Below, piece after piece: positions 47,110 to 57,832 of a DNA stretch of 64,000 nt (positions are counted from its first letter, which is position 1; each line of letters opens with the position of its first letter). Source of the DNA: Neoarius graeffei (lineage: Eukaryota; Chordata; Actinopteri; Siluriformes; Ariidae); NCBI RefSeq assembly GCF_027579695.1, contig NC_083578.1:1640287-1704286 (forward strand). Direction: 5' to 3'. The notes beneath the pieces were generated by a model, which was not told the DNA's origin, searched no databases, and saw only the letters and a program-made list of their open reading frames with translations. A program made the position numbers and the translations under genes.

Positions 47110-48613
47110 CCGAAGTCACTGAGGTGGTTTGCAAGCTCCTCGGTGGCAGGGCACCGGGGGTGGATGAGATCCGCCCTGAGTATCTCAAGTCTCTGGATGT
47201 TGTGGGGCTGTCTTGGTTGACACACCTCTGCAACATCGCGTGGCGGTCGGGGACAGTGCCTCTTGAGTGGCAGACTGGGGTGGTGGTCCCTCTTTTTAAG
47301 AAAGGGGACCGGAGAGTGTGCTCCAATTATAGGGGAATCACACTTCTCAGCCTCCCAGGGAAAGTTTACTCCAGGGTACTGGAGAGGAGAATTCGACCAA
47401 TAGTCGAACTCGGATCCAGGAGGAACAATGTGGTTTTCGTCCTGGTCGCGGAACACTGGACCAGCTCTATACCCTTCATAGGGTGCTCGAGGGTTCATGG
47501 GAGTTTGCCCAACCAGTCCACATGTGCTTTGTGGATCTGGAGAAGGCATTCAACCGTGTCCCCCGTGGTATTCTGTGGGGGGTGCTTTGGGAGTATGGGG
47601 TTCGGGGCTCTTTGCTAAGGGCTGTCCGGTCCCTGTACAAACGGAGCAGGAGTCTGGTTCGCATTGCCGGCAGTAAGTCAGACCTGTTCCCAGTGCATGT
47701 TGGACTCCGGCAGGGCTGCCCTTTGTCACCGGTTCTGTTCATAATTTTTATGGACAGAATTTCTAGGCGCAGCCAGGGGCCGGAAGGAATCCTTTTTGGG
47801 AACCACAGGATTTCATCTCTGCTTTTTGCGGATGATGTTGTCCTGTTGGCTTCTTCAAACCAGGACCTTCAGCATGCACTGGGGCGGTTTGCAGTCGAGT
47901 GTGAAGCGGCTGGGATGAGAATCAGCACCTCCAAGTCCGAGGCCATGGGTCTCGACCGGAAAAGGGTGGCTTGCCCTCTCCAGGTTGGTGGAGAAGTCCT
48001 ACCTCAAGTGGAGGAGTTTAAGTATCTCGGGATCTTGTTCACGAGTGAGGGAAGGATGGAGCGTGAGATCGACAGGCAGATCGGTGCAGCCTCCGCAGTG
48101 ATGCGGTCGCTTTACCGGTCCGTCGTGGTGAAGAAGGAGCTGAGCCAAAAGGCGAAGCTCTCAATTTACCGGTCGATATACGTTCCGACTCTCACCTATG
48201 GTCATGAGCTTTGGGTAATGACAGAAAGAACAAGATCGCGGATACAAGTGGCTGAAATGAGTTTCCTTCGCAGGGTGGCTGGGTGCTCCCTTAGAGATAG
48301 GGTGAGAAGCACAGTCACTCGGGAGGAGCTCGGAGTAGAGCCGCTGCTCCTCCACATCGAGAGGAATCAGCTGAGGTGGCTCGGGCATCTTTTTCGGATG
48401 CCTCCTGGACGCCTCCCTGGGGAGGTGTTCCAGGCATGTCCCCCCGGGAGGAGGCCCCGGGGAAGACCCAGGACACGCTGGAGGGACTATGTCTCTCGGC
48501 TGGCCTGGGAACGCCTCGGTGTTCTTCCCAAGGAGCTGGCCGAGGTGTCTGGGGAAAGGGAAGTTTGGGCTTCCATGCTTAGACTGCTGCCTCCGCGACC
48601 CGGTCCCGGATAA
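47110..48613 (+). pseudogene. Rex3/RTE reverse transcriptase and C-terminal domain
   Basis: 47110-47420 carries the fingers (GRAPGVDEIRPEYLK; VPLFKKGDRRVCSNYRGIT). From 47483 a 376-codon frame runs to 48613: FVDLEKAFNRVPRG (motif A), GLRQGCPLSPVLFIIFMDRI (motif B), LLFADDVVLLAS (motif C, intact FADD), EVLPQVEEFKYLGILF, the thumb LTYGHELWVMTERTRSRI, and the basic RRPRGRPRTRWRDYVSRLAW tail. At least one frameshift lies between the two frames near 47420-47480. The other catalytic positions look sound, so the copy is moderately young. Confidence 0.88.
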
Positions 48614-48642
48614 GTGGAAGAAGACGACGAAGACGATTAACT

Positions 48643-49365
48643 GTGAACACAATTCACCGTGCCATCCGCCATTGCCAGCTAAAACTCTATAGTTCAAAGA
48701 AGAAGCCGTATCTAAACATGATCCAGAAGCGCAGATGTCTTCTCTGGACCAAGGTTCATTTAAAATGGACTGTGGCAAAGTGGAAAACTGTTCTGTGGTC
48801 AGACGAATCAAAATTTGAAGTTCTTTATGGAAATCAGGGACGCCGTGTCATTCGGACTAAAGAGGAGAAGGACGACCCAAGTTGTTATCAGCGCTCAGTT
48901 CAGAAGCCTGCATCTCTGATGGTATGGGGTTGCATTAGTGCATGTGGCATGGGCAGCTTACACATCTGGAAAGACACCATCAATGCTGAAAGGTATATCC
49001 AGGTTCTAGAGCAACATATGCTCCCATCCAGACAACGTCTCTTTCAGGGAAGACCTTGCATTTTCCAATATGACAATGCCAAACCACATACTGCATTAAT
49101 TACAGCATCATGGCTGCGTAGAAGAAGGGTCCGGGTACTGAACTGGCCAGCCTGCAGTCCAGATCTTTCACCCATAGAAAAGATTTGGTGCATCATAATA
49201 CGGAAGATACGACAAAAAAGACCTAAGACAGTTGAGCAACTAGAATCCTACATTAGACAAGAATGGGTTAACATTCCTATCCCTAAACTTGAGCAACTTG
49301 TCTCCTCAGTCCCCAGACATTTACAGACTGTTGTAAAGAGAAAAGGGGATGTCTCACAGTGGTAA
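48643..49365 (+). pseudogene. Tc1 transposase, C-terminal two thirds
   Basis: A 240-codon frame continuing the Tc1 torn at 39895: [54 protein letters not shown]. All three catalytic acids are present with 34-residue spacing. It ends at VSQW and TAA, the family's normal terminus. The N-terminal DNA-binding part lies 8.7 kb to the left and is damaged by stops (39554-39895). Confidence 0.88.
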
Positions 49366-49404
49366 ACATGGCCTTGTCCCAACTTTTTTGAGATGTGTTG
49401 TTGT

Positions 49405-50459
49405 TGTAGGGACAGTCACATCTCGTCTAAGAACTACAGATCCCATCAACCAATTTCCACGATGACCTACGTCACGCCTAGGCAGGATCACCTACGTCAC
49501 TTCCTCCATGACTCTATAAGTGACCCAGAAACTTCCAACTCAGCCTCTTTGGTGCTGTGAATCTCGCCACGGACCGGAGCGTTCCACAGACATAAAGAGG
49601 CCCGCTCACCAGAACATCTAAAACCAAGACGTCTGCTTTGCAAGAAAGAATTCAGCGTGCTTTCATTTACCACTGGCCACGGTAAACTTCCAAAATCGCG
49701 CGATCTAACTCAGATTGAGTTACAACTGGTTTCCTTTCATTTGTTCATTAAGTAACATTACGACTGCAGCCCAAAGCAGTTAATTTAAAGTTAGAAGTGA
49801 CCGGATTCCTTCTGACTAAAGCGCTGTGCACATTGTTTGATCAGAGACTTTTCCTCACGAACGCTGAAGTTCAGACCAAGAATTCTCTGCTTTTCCATGG
49901 AAGCGACCCATGTGCTCCAGTGAACTCCAGAAGTTTCGGAACATCTCAGCATAATCTTGCATATAAGCAAGATACTGGAAGTAAGACTGGCATTTTGGGC
50001 AAAACTAGTCTTAGGAATTAGCTTTATGAAGTAGTGTGAATTTAAACTCAGGAACGGTTTAATTGTGCACACTGTAGACACTCAGGGTGTTGAATTGATC
50101 ATTGTTCTATTTTTGTTCTCTCAATTGTTAATAGATAGGCTGTTGCATGCTTTGCTATCCTTTCTAACATCCTTTAATTTCATTATTACACATATTTTGA
50201 CCTCATCAAGATTTCAGTGGATTTAGTAACGTTATAAGCTAGTGGAATTAGCTGCTATGGCTAATTCTTTTGTCTCATTAGCATCCAGGGCTAATTCTAT
50301 TGTCTCAAGGGACCACGAGGTTGTCACCCTCCCCAACACACACACACACCTTAGATAACATTCCAAGCCCTGATTCATTTCAACCTTTACAGCGCATTTT
50401 CCCGTGCTCACATTCAAACCCTTTTTGTCTCCTCCTTCCCATACTGCGCAGTCATGTAC

Positions 50460-50504
<45 letters not shown>

Positions 50505-50921
50505 CTTTGCTCTCTCTCTCCCCTCGCACACACACACACACACAGACACACGCACACATATACACACACACACATATGTATTGCTGATCATATTTGAATG
50601 TATTCAACTGCTATTACTCATTTTTTTCCATTGTTATAATAAATTCAATTATTCTGAAAACTGAGATTGTCTGTTTTTGCTGATATCCTTGAAGTCATCC
50701 AATCTCAAAGAATTCCAAGGTGTATGAGTGCTATTGGCTGTAGTTTGGTAAGTGATACATTATTGCTGCATTGGTAGTGATCATAATAATTTGGAATATA
50801 CCATAATTTAGCTGTTTTGATAATTTATTATTAAGCACCAAAATTAAAGGTATTATTACTGAGACTGATTTAATGAGACTGATTTAATGAGATTGATCAC
50901 TTAGGACCAATCACACCCACA
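49405..50921. mobile_element. Probable solo LTR (about 1.5 kb) inside Tc1
   Basis: It starts TGTAGGGACAGTC, ends CACACCCACA, and is flanked by TTGT at 49401-49404 and 50922-50925. The Tc1 sequence is continuous once it is removed. It has no coding frame of note. It contains TATA-like CTCTATAAGTGACC near 49513, CA repeats at 50463-50574 and an AATAAA signal near 50638. The TG...CA ends and short duplication fit an LTR left by recombination. The family is not known and no internal region is in the window. Confidence 0.55.
50463..50574. repeat. Two (CA)n microsatellites
   Basis: CA runs at 50463-50503 and about 50527-50574, separated by a CT-rich spacer (TTTGCTCTCTCTCTCCCCTC), within the probable solo LTR. 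Confidence 0.92.
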
Positions 50922-51155
50922 TTGTCATGAAATTTAAAATCACCTAATTTTTCTCTTTAAATGATACATTTTCTCAGTTTAAACATTTGATATGTCATCT
51001 ATGTTCTATTCTGAATAAAATATGGAATTTTGAACCTTCCACATCATTGCATTCCGTTTTTATTTACAATTTGTACTTTGTCCCAACTTTTTTGGAATCG
51101 GGGTTGTATTATTACCTACAAAATGACAATATTTATGTTTCATATTTGCCTCAGT

Positions 51156-54100
51156 TGTTAGGGTTTTGAACCTGGTTCACTGGTGTGATAATCCAGCAAA
51201 CCCCCACTAGGCCACCAGGGGGATGAATCAAATGCTGAGGCGTGAGGTGAAAGTAGAAAAAGTATCAAAAGGTTTATTTACAATATTTACACTATTTACA
51301 ATCTAAGGCAAAAACAAAAGTATAATCCAAATGCTCAGAAGATAACCAGGAAAAAAACAAAAGTTCAAAGAAACAAAGAGCCAAAAAACCAGAAAAGAAG
51401 AGGCAAAAATACAAATGCTCAGAGGATCCAAAATGGTAAACACAAAGTCTAAAAAGTCCAAAAGAAAGCAAAGTACAAAAACCACAAAGACACGGGCGAG
51501 GAAATCGGAACAGAGGTAACTGGAGCTAAACATAACAGCACAAAGACTCCGTGACAAGAGGACTGAACTCAGGGGTATAAATACACAAACTAATTAAGGA
51601 CAGGGCGGGGCAGGAAACAGGCAATAAGACAAAAACAAAACACAGAACACAGTGGTGACCTCTAGAGGCCCAAAACAAACATGGTCAGAAAAGGAAATAA
51701 CAGTGGCCTCTAGAAGCCAAAACAGTCCCAGTCCTAACAGGACCCCCCCGCCCCTCAGGAGCGTCTCCTGATGTTCCCAGGATGATCAGGATGGGCCGAA
51801 TGGAAGTCCCGACAAAGTTCTTTATTGAGTATGTCCCAAGCTGGGACCCAGCAGCGCTCCTCAGGGCCATAGCCCTCCCAGTCCACAAGATATTGGAGGC
51901 CCCCGCGAACCCGGCAGGAGTCCAGCAGGCGGTGCACGGTGAACACAGTCTGACCCTGGAAGATGCGGGGGGGCAGGGGGTTCCTAGGGGCAGGGGCATA
52001 CGTGGACGTCAGTACAGGCCGCAACAGGGAAACATGGAATGTGGGGTTGATCCTTAGCATGCGTGGTAACTAGAGCCAGTAGGAGACAGGGTTAACTCTG
52101 CGTACAACCTTGAAGGGGCCAATGTAGCAAGGAGCAAGCTTGCGGTTCTCCACCCGCAGCGGAAGGTCCTTGGTGGACAGCCAAACCCGCTGCCCAGGGT
52201 GGAAAGTGTGGGCAGGTCTCCTATGTCGGTTGGCCTGAGTCTGGTTGGTACTGGAGGTCTGGATGAGTGTCCTCCTGACCTTGCTCCAGGTCTTGCGACA
52301 CTGTCTCATGTAATGGTTGACCGAGGGCACCCCAGCGTCCTCCTCCTGGTCCGGGAACAGAGGTGGCTGGAACCCGAATTGGCATTGGAACGGTGACAGC
52401 TTGATGGCCGATGACTGCAGGGTGTTGTGGGTGTACTCTGCCCATGGCAGCCAGGTGCTCCACGATGTCGGGTTATCCATAGCCAGGCCTCGCAGGGTGG
52501 TTTCCAGGTCTTGGTTGAGCCTCTCCGTCTGGCCATTGGACTGGGGGTGGAACCCAGAGGAGAGGCTGGCAGTGGCCCCGATGCTCTTGCAGAAGCCATG
52601 CCATACTCGCGAGGAGAACTGGGGACCCCGGTCAGAGACGATGTCCTGAGGGAGACCAAAAACTAGGAAGACATGAGTGAACAACAATTTAGCAGTGTCA
52701 AGGGCAGAGGGGAGTTTGCACAGTGGAATAAAGTGGCAGGCCTTGGAGAATCTGTCCACTATGACCAATATGACAGTGTTAACTTGAGACTCAGGGAGAC
52801 CCGTGATGACGTCGACCGCCACGTGGGACCAGGGACGCCGGGGAATAGGCAGAGGATGCAGGAGACCCTGGGGACACTGTCGCGGGTTCTTGGTTCTGGT
52901 GCAGACCTCACAGGACAGGACGAATGACCTCACTTCCTTCTCCATGTTAGGCCACCAGAAGCGTCTTTTCAGGAAGTCCAGGGTCCTCCGAGCTCCCGGG
53001 TGGGCGGTGAGAGGGGAAGAGTGACCCCACTGGAGAACCTTGGCCCGGGCTTGACAAGGGATGTACAGGAGGCCCGGTGGCCCCGTCCCAGGATCAGGGT
53101 ACTCAAGGTTCTTATGGTCCGTCCACACCAGGAATGGATGTTGCGCTCCCTCCAGCCAGTGCCTCCACTCCTCAAGGGCTCGTTTGACTGCTAGCAGTTC
53201 CCGATCCCCCACATCATAGTGGGACTCCGCAGGGCTCAGGCGGTGGGAGAAGTAAGCGCAGGGGTGCAGCTTCCCTTCTGAGCGTTGAGAGAGCACCGCG
53301 CCGACACCACTGTCCGAGGCGTCCACCTCCACAATGAATGGTTGGGAGGTGTCCGGGAGAACCAGAATGGGTGCCATGCGAAAGCAGTGTTTTAGGTCAT
53401 TAAACGCCTCTTCCGCCTGAGGGGACCAGACAAAGAAGCCACCAGTCCTTTTGGTGAGGTCCGACATAGGTGCAGCTATGGAACTGAAGTTCCTGATGAA
53501 CTTGCGGTAGAAGTTAGCGAATCCTAAGAACCGCTGAACCTCCTTAACGGACTTGGGAGTAGGCCAGTCCCGGACGGCCAGGGTCTTGGCTGGGTCCATC
53601 TGGAGTTGCCCCGTTTGTACGATAAATCCCAGGAAGGAGACCTCAGGGACATGAAACTCACATTTCTGGGCTTTAGCAAACAGATTATTCTGCAAGAGTA
53701 TCTGGAGGACTTGGCAGACATGGTGGCAGTGCTCCTGTAAGGTCTTGGAGAATATAAGAATGTCATCGAAGTAGACGAAAACGTATAGATTAATCATATC
53801 CCTCAAGATGTCATTGATAAGGGCCTGAAAAACAGCTGGTGCATTGGTGAGTCCGAAGGGCATCACCTGGTACTCGTAGTGCCCTGACGGGGTGTTAAAG
53901 GCGGTCTTCCACTCGTCTCCCTGTCGGATACGGACGAGGTGATATGCGTTCCGTAAGTCCAACTTGGTGAAGATGGTGGCGCCTTGGAGCAGGTCGAATG
54001 CTGTGGACATCAGCGGAAGGGGATAGCGGTTGTGCACGGTGATCTTGTTCAGGCCCCTATAATCAATACATGGCCGGAGACCCCCATCCTTCTTGCCGAC

Positions 54101-56403
54101 AAAGAAGAAGCCGGCACCACCGGGTGAGGTGGAGGGTTGAATGAACCCAGAGGCCAAGGCTTCCTTGATGCACTCCTCCATGGCCTTGCGTTCTGGCTGA
54201 GAGAGGGAGAACAGACGGCCCCGAGGAGGAGTAGTCCCAGGGAGCAAGTCGATGGCACAGTCGTAGGCACGGTGCGGAGGAAGAATGGCAGCCCTGCTCT
54301 TGCTGAAGATCTCCTTGAGATCCCAGTACTCTGTGGGAACTTGAGATAACTCGGTGAGATCAGGGGGCTCGGCAGGAGACACAGGAGAGCTAAAGAGCAG
54401 ACAAGAGGCATGGTATGCAGGGCCCCATTCCACAACCTGGCTTGTAACCCAGTCTATACGAGGGTTGTGGCGGGTAAGCCAAGGAAGACCTAGAATAACT
54501 GGGAACTCAGGTGAAGGAATCAGGTGCAGGGATATTTCTTCCTTGTGACCTTGAGACTGGAGGAAGACTGGAGAAGTAACTTGGGTGACTCTTCCATCAC
54601 CTAATGCTTGGCCATCGAGGGCAGACACAGACAGTGGGACTTCAAGAGGCGCAGTCGGGACATTGATGCTTTGGGCGAAGTGGATATCCATAAAGTTTCC
54701 AGCCGCCCCTGAGTCTAACAAGGTTTGACAAGAGTGGACGGACTCACCCCAGGAGATGGAGACCGGGATGTAGATTCCTTGGCCAGGGAGTCTGGGAGAG
54801 AGGGTAGGCCCCATCATAACCCTCCCTCGGCTGGACGGGGCGGTCCTTTTCCCGAGAGTTTGGGACATGATGCTCGGAAGTGACCAGACTTGCCACAGTA
54901 GATGCAGCACTTGTCCCTCCTTCTGCGCTCCCTCTCAGATGCGGAGAGGCGAATATGACCCACTTGCATGGGTTCTGGACAGTCACTGCCGGAGGTAGAC
55001 GGGCTCCAGGTAGAGGGGGGCCAGGGAGGCTCAGTACTTGGCAGCGTTCTCTAATTCTGTTGTCCAGACGAGTAGAATGTGAGATCAGTGTTTCGAGGTC
55101 ACTTGGGCATCCGATAGAAGCCAGACCGTCTTTGATGGGGTCAGACAGACCATGGTGGAAGGCTGACCAATCCACTTACTGCTGCAAGCGTCCAGAACAA
55201 GATGGCATAGTCTGCGACGCTTCCCCCTTGCCGGATGGATATGAGCTTTCTGGCTGCGTCTTTACTGATGTCTGCTTGATCGAAGACACGCAGCATCTCC
55301 TCAGTAAACAGCTGGAAATCAGAGCACTCAGGTCCCTGTCTCTGCCAGATAGCAGTAGCCCAGGCTCGCACCTTACCAGCTAACAAGGTTATCACAAAGG
55401 CAATCTTGCGGCGATACGTAGTGTAGGTGGTAGGCTGAAGCTCAAAGGTGAGTTGACACTGGGTAAGGAACTCTCGACACTCACTGTGCTTGCCGTCATA
55501 CCTCTGTGGTGCAGGAAGGCTGGGTTCGCGAGGTGAAGAAGGCAGCATGGCAGGAGGCACTGGAGCAGGAGCAGATGGTGGAGCAGGAGTAGAATCAGGC
55601 GGAGGAGATGGGGGCAGAGAAGTCAGCTGTGCCAGGGTTTTCCCAATCTGCTGAAGCAGTACCTTGTGGCGAGCAAGGGTCTCACATTGGCTTGTGAGAG
55701 TCCGTCCATGAGTGTCCATGGTGGATTAACGCAGCCGTCATTCCCTGAAGGTTGGCCAGGTAGACAGATGAAGAAGCCTCTGCTGAGTCAGTCAGGACGG
55801 AGTCTTTCTGTTAGGGTTTTGCTGGGATTCGAACCTGGTTTGCTGGTGTGATAATTCAGCAAACCCCCACTAGGCCACCAGGGGGATGAATCAAATGCTG
55901 AGGTGTGAGGCGAAAGTAGAAAAAGTATCAAAAGGTTTATTTACAATATTTACACTATTTACAATCCAAGTCAAAAACAAAAGTATAATCCAAACGCTCA
56001 GAAGATAACCAGGGAAAAAAACAAAAGTTCAAAGAAACAAAGAGCCAAAAAACCAGAAAAGAAGAGGCAAAAATACAAACGCTCAGAGGATCCAAAATGG
56101 TAAACACAAAGTCCAAAAAGTCCAAAAGAAAGCAAAGTACAAAAACCACAAAGACACGGGCGAGGAAATCGGAACAGAGGTAACTGGAGCTAAACATAAC
56201 AGCACAAAGACTCCGTGACAAGAGGATTGAACTCAGGGGTATAAATACACAAACTAATTAAGGACAGGGCAGGGCAGGAAACAGGCAATAAGACAAAAAC
56301 AAAACACAGAACACAGTGGTGACCTCTAGAGGCCCAAAACAAACATGGCCAGAAAAGGAAATAACAGTGGCCCCTAGAGGCCAAAACAGTCCCAGTCCTA
56401 ACA
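51156..56403 (-). mobile_element. Gypsy LTR retrotransposon copy C (sushi-like chromovirus), broken
   Basis: The LTRs lie at 51156-51739 and 55809-56403, with a perfect 5-bp target duplication TCAGT (51151-51155 and 56404-56408). It has the same layout as copies A and B, on the minus strand: gag from about 55720, zinc knuckle near 54900, protease, reverse transcriptase, RNase H, integrase and chromodomain near 51860. It is broken in roughly four or five places, including an internal loss in pol. It lies in class II alpha intron 2, about 210 bp from the alpha-1 exon. Confidence 0.93.
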
Positions 56404-56616
56404 TCAGTGAAATTTAGGGTGTTAAGAAAGCACCACTGCTTATTCTTTGCTTTAAATCATGTATCATTGAATAATAATGATGAACTGGAAACATTTATTA
56501 ATTCATTTTGGCTCACTGAATAAGAAAAAAGTGTTGCACTCAGATTCATGAAGCATCTCTACTTTAGGAATATTATAGCAAACTGCTTTAAACAATAATA
56601 AAATGTTTTTCATTAC

Positions 56617-56868
56617 CGCTGTACTCAGGTGAACTGCCAATCACTGCTATCGCATAATTCATGTCCTGAAGACAGTCATATCTTTCAATAATGGTGAACT
56701 CATTCAATTGTGAAAAATCAACTGGGTCTGCAAACGGAGGAAGTCGGCTGATTTGCTGCATGGTGGTGTAATCTGCAAAGATTATTTCATTCCCATCCAG
56801 AGTAAATAATTATTGAGATTCATTTACAGAGTCACTGCATGTGATCAGACGAGTGAACTTGTACACAA
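56617..56868 (-). pseudogene. Class II alpha exon 2 (alpha-1 domain) with in-frame stop
   Basis: 252 nt between acceptor CCCTTCTCCAG and donor GTAATG. It reads VYKFTRLITCSDSVNESQ, then a TAA (56812-56810), then LFTLDGNEIIFADYTTMQQI, SRLPPFADPVDFSQLNEFTI and RYDCLQDMNYAIAVIGSSPE. The two domain cysteines, the LDG-E--ADY core and the FADP turn are all recognisable class II alpha-1 features. Apart from the stop the domain is complete, so inactivation may be recent. Confidence 0.85.
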
Positions 56869-56975
56869 CTGGAGAAGGGAAAAAAACACATTTAAAAATC
56901 AGGTTTATGGCTTAAAAACTTAAATGTGATAAAGTGTTATAGTTATTCTATTCTATTCTATTTTTCACTACTTAC

Positions 56976-57030
56976 ACTCAGCGTTCACTGGCAGAATCAT
57001 TGCAATGACAAGAATCACACAGAGCTTCAT
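56976..57030 (-). CDS. Class II alpha exon 1 (signal peptide)
   Basis: ATG 57030 opens MKLCVILVIAMILPVNAE, a typical leader, ending in phase 1 at donor GTAAGT. The phase joins correctly to the exon at 56868. Confidence 0.82.
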
Positions 57031-57074
57031 TGTGTTCGACTCCACTTTACAGTAATGTGTTCAACCTGTCAGAG

Positions 57075-57131
57075 TCTTCACCTCATACACACACACACAC
57101 ACACATACAGAGAGAGAGAGAGAGAGAGATC
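57075..57131. repeat. (CA)n and (GA)n microsatellite
   Basis: A CA run, then a GA run, between the class II alpha start codon and its candidate TATA box. It is therefore likely 5' UTR. Confidence 0.92.
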
Positions 57132-57139
57132 AGATATAC

Positions 57140-57180
57140 TTCCTTATACACCAACCAATCACACTCTGTTTCCTGTATCT
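57140..57180 (-). promoter_or_regulatory. Candidate class II alpha promoter: Y box (CCAAT) and TATA
   Basis: On the minus strand, GTGATTGGTTGG (CCAAT at 57155-57159 on plus) looks like a class II Y box, the NF-Y site. About 10 bp nearer the gene is GTATAAGG, a TATA-like box. They lie about 110-130 bp before the ATG. An X-like word (ACAGGAAACAGA, near 57164-57175) is too close for the usual two-turn X-Y spacing, so the X box is not assigned. Confidence 0.4.
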
Positions 57181-57181
57181 A

Positions 57182-57600
57182 CGAGAACATACTGTAGGTT
57201 CCAGGGAAAATTAACCCTCATCACTTTTCACATTTGCTTTGTCCTTGTTGAAGAAGTGTTTTAAAACCTTGAAACTTCATTCACTTGAATTAATTTTGGC
57301 TTAATTACCACAAAACATGAAAGGCCACATTCTCAGCTGTACCCAGGTAATGGTCTGACTTTCACCCAAACTCCAACAAACTGAATTATTCATAATGACT
57401 AAGAACACAGTTAAAGCCCCAGTAACACATAATGCTTTAATGAACAATCATTCTTCTCAAGCTCTTTTACTCAAGAGTCTATTTTAAATCACCCCCAGCT
57501 GCAAGATGCACTGTTATGTGCCAATAAAATCCAATCAAATCTTGGAAAATAACTAACAAAGTAACCTATTTTACTCAGGCTAATAGTCAGCAGTATCATC
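57182..57600. other. Class II alpha upstream region; nothing further recognised
   Basis: AT-rich DNA with no coding frame or terminal repeat pair. A distal X or S box could lie near 57195-57220 (CCTGGAACCTACAG on the minus strand), but this is weak. Confidence 0.3.
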
Positions 57601-57607
57601 ACTGTGA

Positions 57608-57830
57608 AGACGTCAAGATTCAAGATTCAGAATTCAAGAGAGCTTTATTGTCAATACGTCCATATAAAAGTATACAGTGCATTAAAACAGTGTTTCCTTC
57701 AAACTCCCAACAGGGCATTTAACAAAACAGGGTATATAAATACCTCTATCTACAGCTATCTCAGGAAACATGTAGCTATCGAAACATCTATCTATTTAAA
57801 CATATGGCTATCTAAGTACAATAAACAACA
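57608..57830 (-). mobile_element. LINE 3' tail remnant
   Basis: AAGATTCAAGATTCAGAATTC followed by AAGAGAGCTTTATTGTCAAT is the complement of a common fish LINE 3' end with a short tandem tail. No coding sequence remains. A Tc1 inserted directly to its right. Confidence 0.45.
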
Positions 57831-57832
57831 TA

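Larger units (their letters stand above)
39896..48635 (+). mobile_element. Rex3/RTE-type LINE with inverted 5' half (twin priming)
   Basis: It is inserted in Tc1 with ATTATCT on the left and ATTAACT on the right. The 3' part is in plus orientation: 41253-41594 (GGAANRYQQARHAAARA; LRRGKQYSANTVYSAGG) and 47098-48635 (reverse transcriptase to the tail). The 5' part, about 41250 down to 39896, is inverted. It reads on the minus strand from the usual Rex3 5' UTR (AACTGCCACCTTATTGAGGT) through the endonuclease. Only a short coding stretch is lost at the junction. The tail GAAGACGACGAAGACGATT is the short-repeat 3' end of this clade. An L2 element (41595-47097) interrupts the plus part. Confidence 0.88.
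39245..51106 (+). mobile_element. Tc1/mariner transposon torn open by nested insertions
   Basis: It is the same family as 15621-17225. The left end is CAACCCTGATTCC at 39245 and the right end GGAATCGGGGTTG at 51106, with TA outside each. Tc1 sequence covers 39245-39895, 48636-49404 and 50926-51106, about 1.6 kb in all. The gaps are a Rex3-type LINE (39896-48635), which holds an L2 LINE, and a probable solo LTR (49405-50921). The left part of the transposase is degraded; the right part is a 240-codon frame. At 11.9 kb this is the largest block of class II alpha intron 2. Confidence 0.92.
24067..57030 (-). pseudogene. MHC class II alpha chain gene, four exons over 33 kb, stop in alpha-1
   Basis: The product would be the alpha subunit of the class II heterodimer. 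Exons: signal 57030-56976; alpha-1 56868-56617; alpha-2 24573-24292; connecting/membrane/cytoplasmic 24188-24067. Together they give 711 nt (236 residues plus stop), the normal size for a teleost class II alpha, and every junction keeps phase (1-1-1). All splice sites are GT/AG. Intron 2 (56616-24574) is about 32 kb and made almost wholly of transposons. TAA at 56812-56810 interrupts alpha-1 in frame, after CSDSVNESQ. The rest is open, so loss may be recent; a sequencing error or rare allele is possible. The alternative is two separate gene fragments, but matching phases and orientation favour one gene. Confidence 0.8.

Noticed and set aside
50300-50664. His-Thr repeat frames around 50.4 kb
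   Set aside because: Translation of CA microsatellites.
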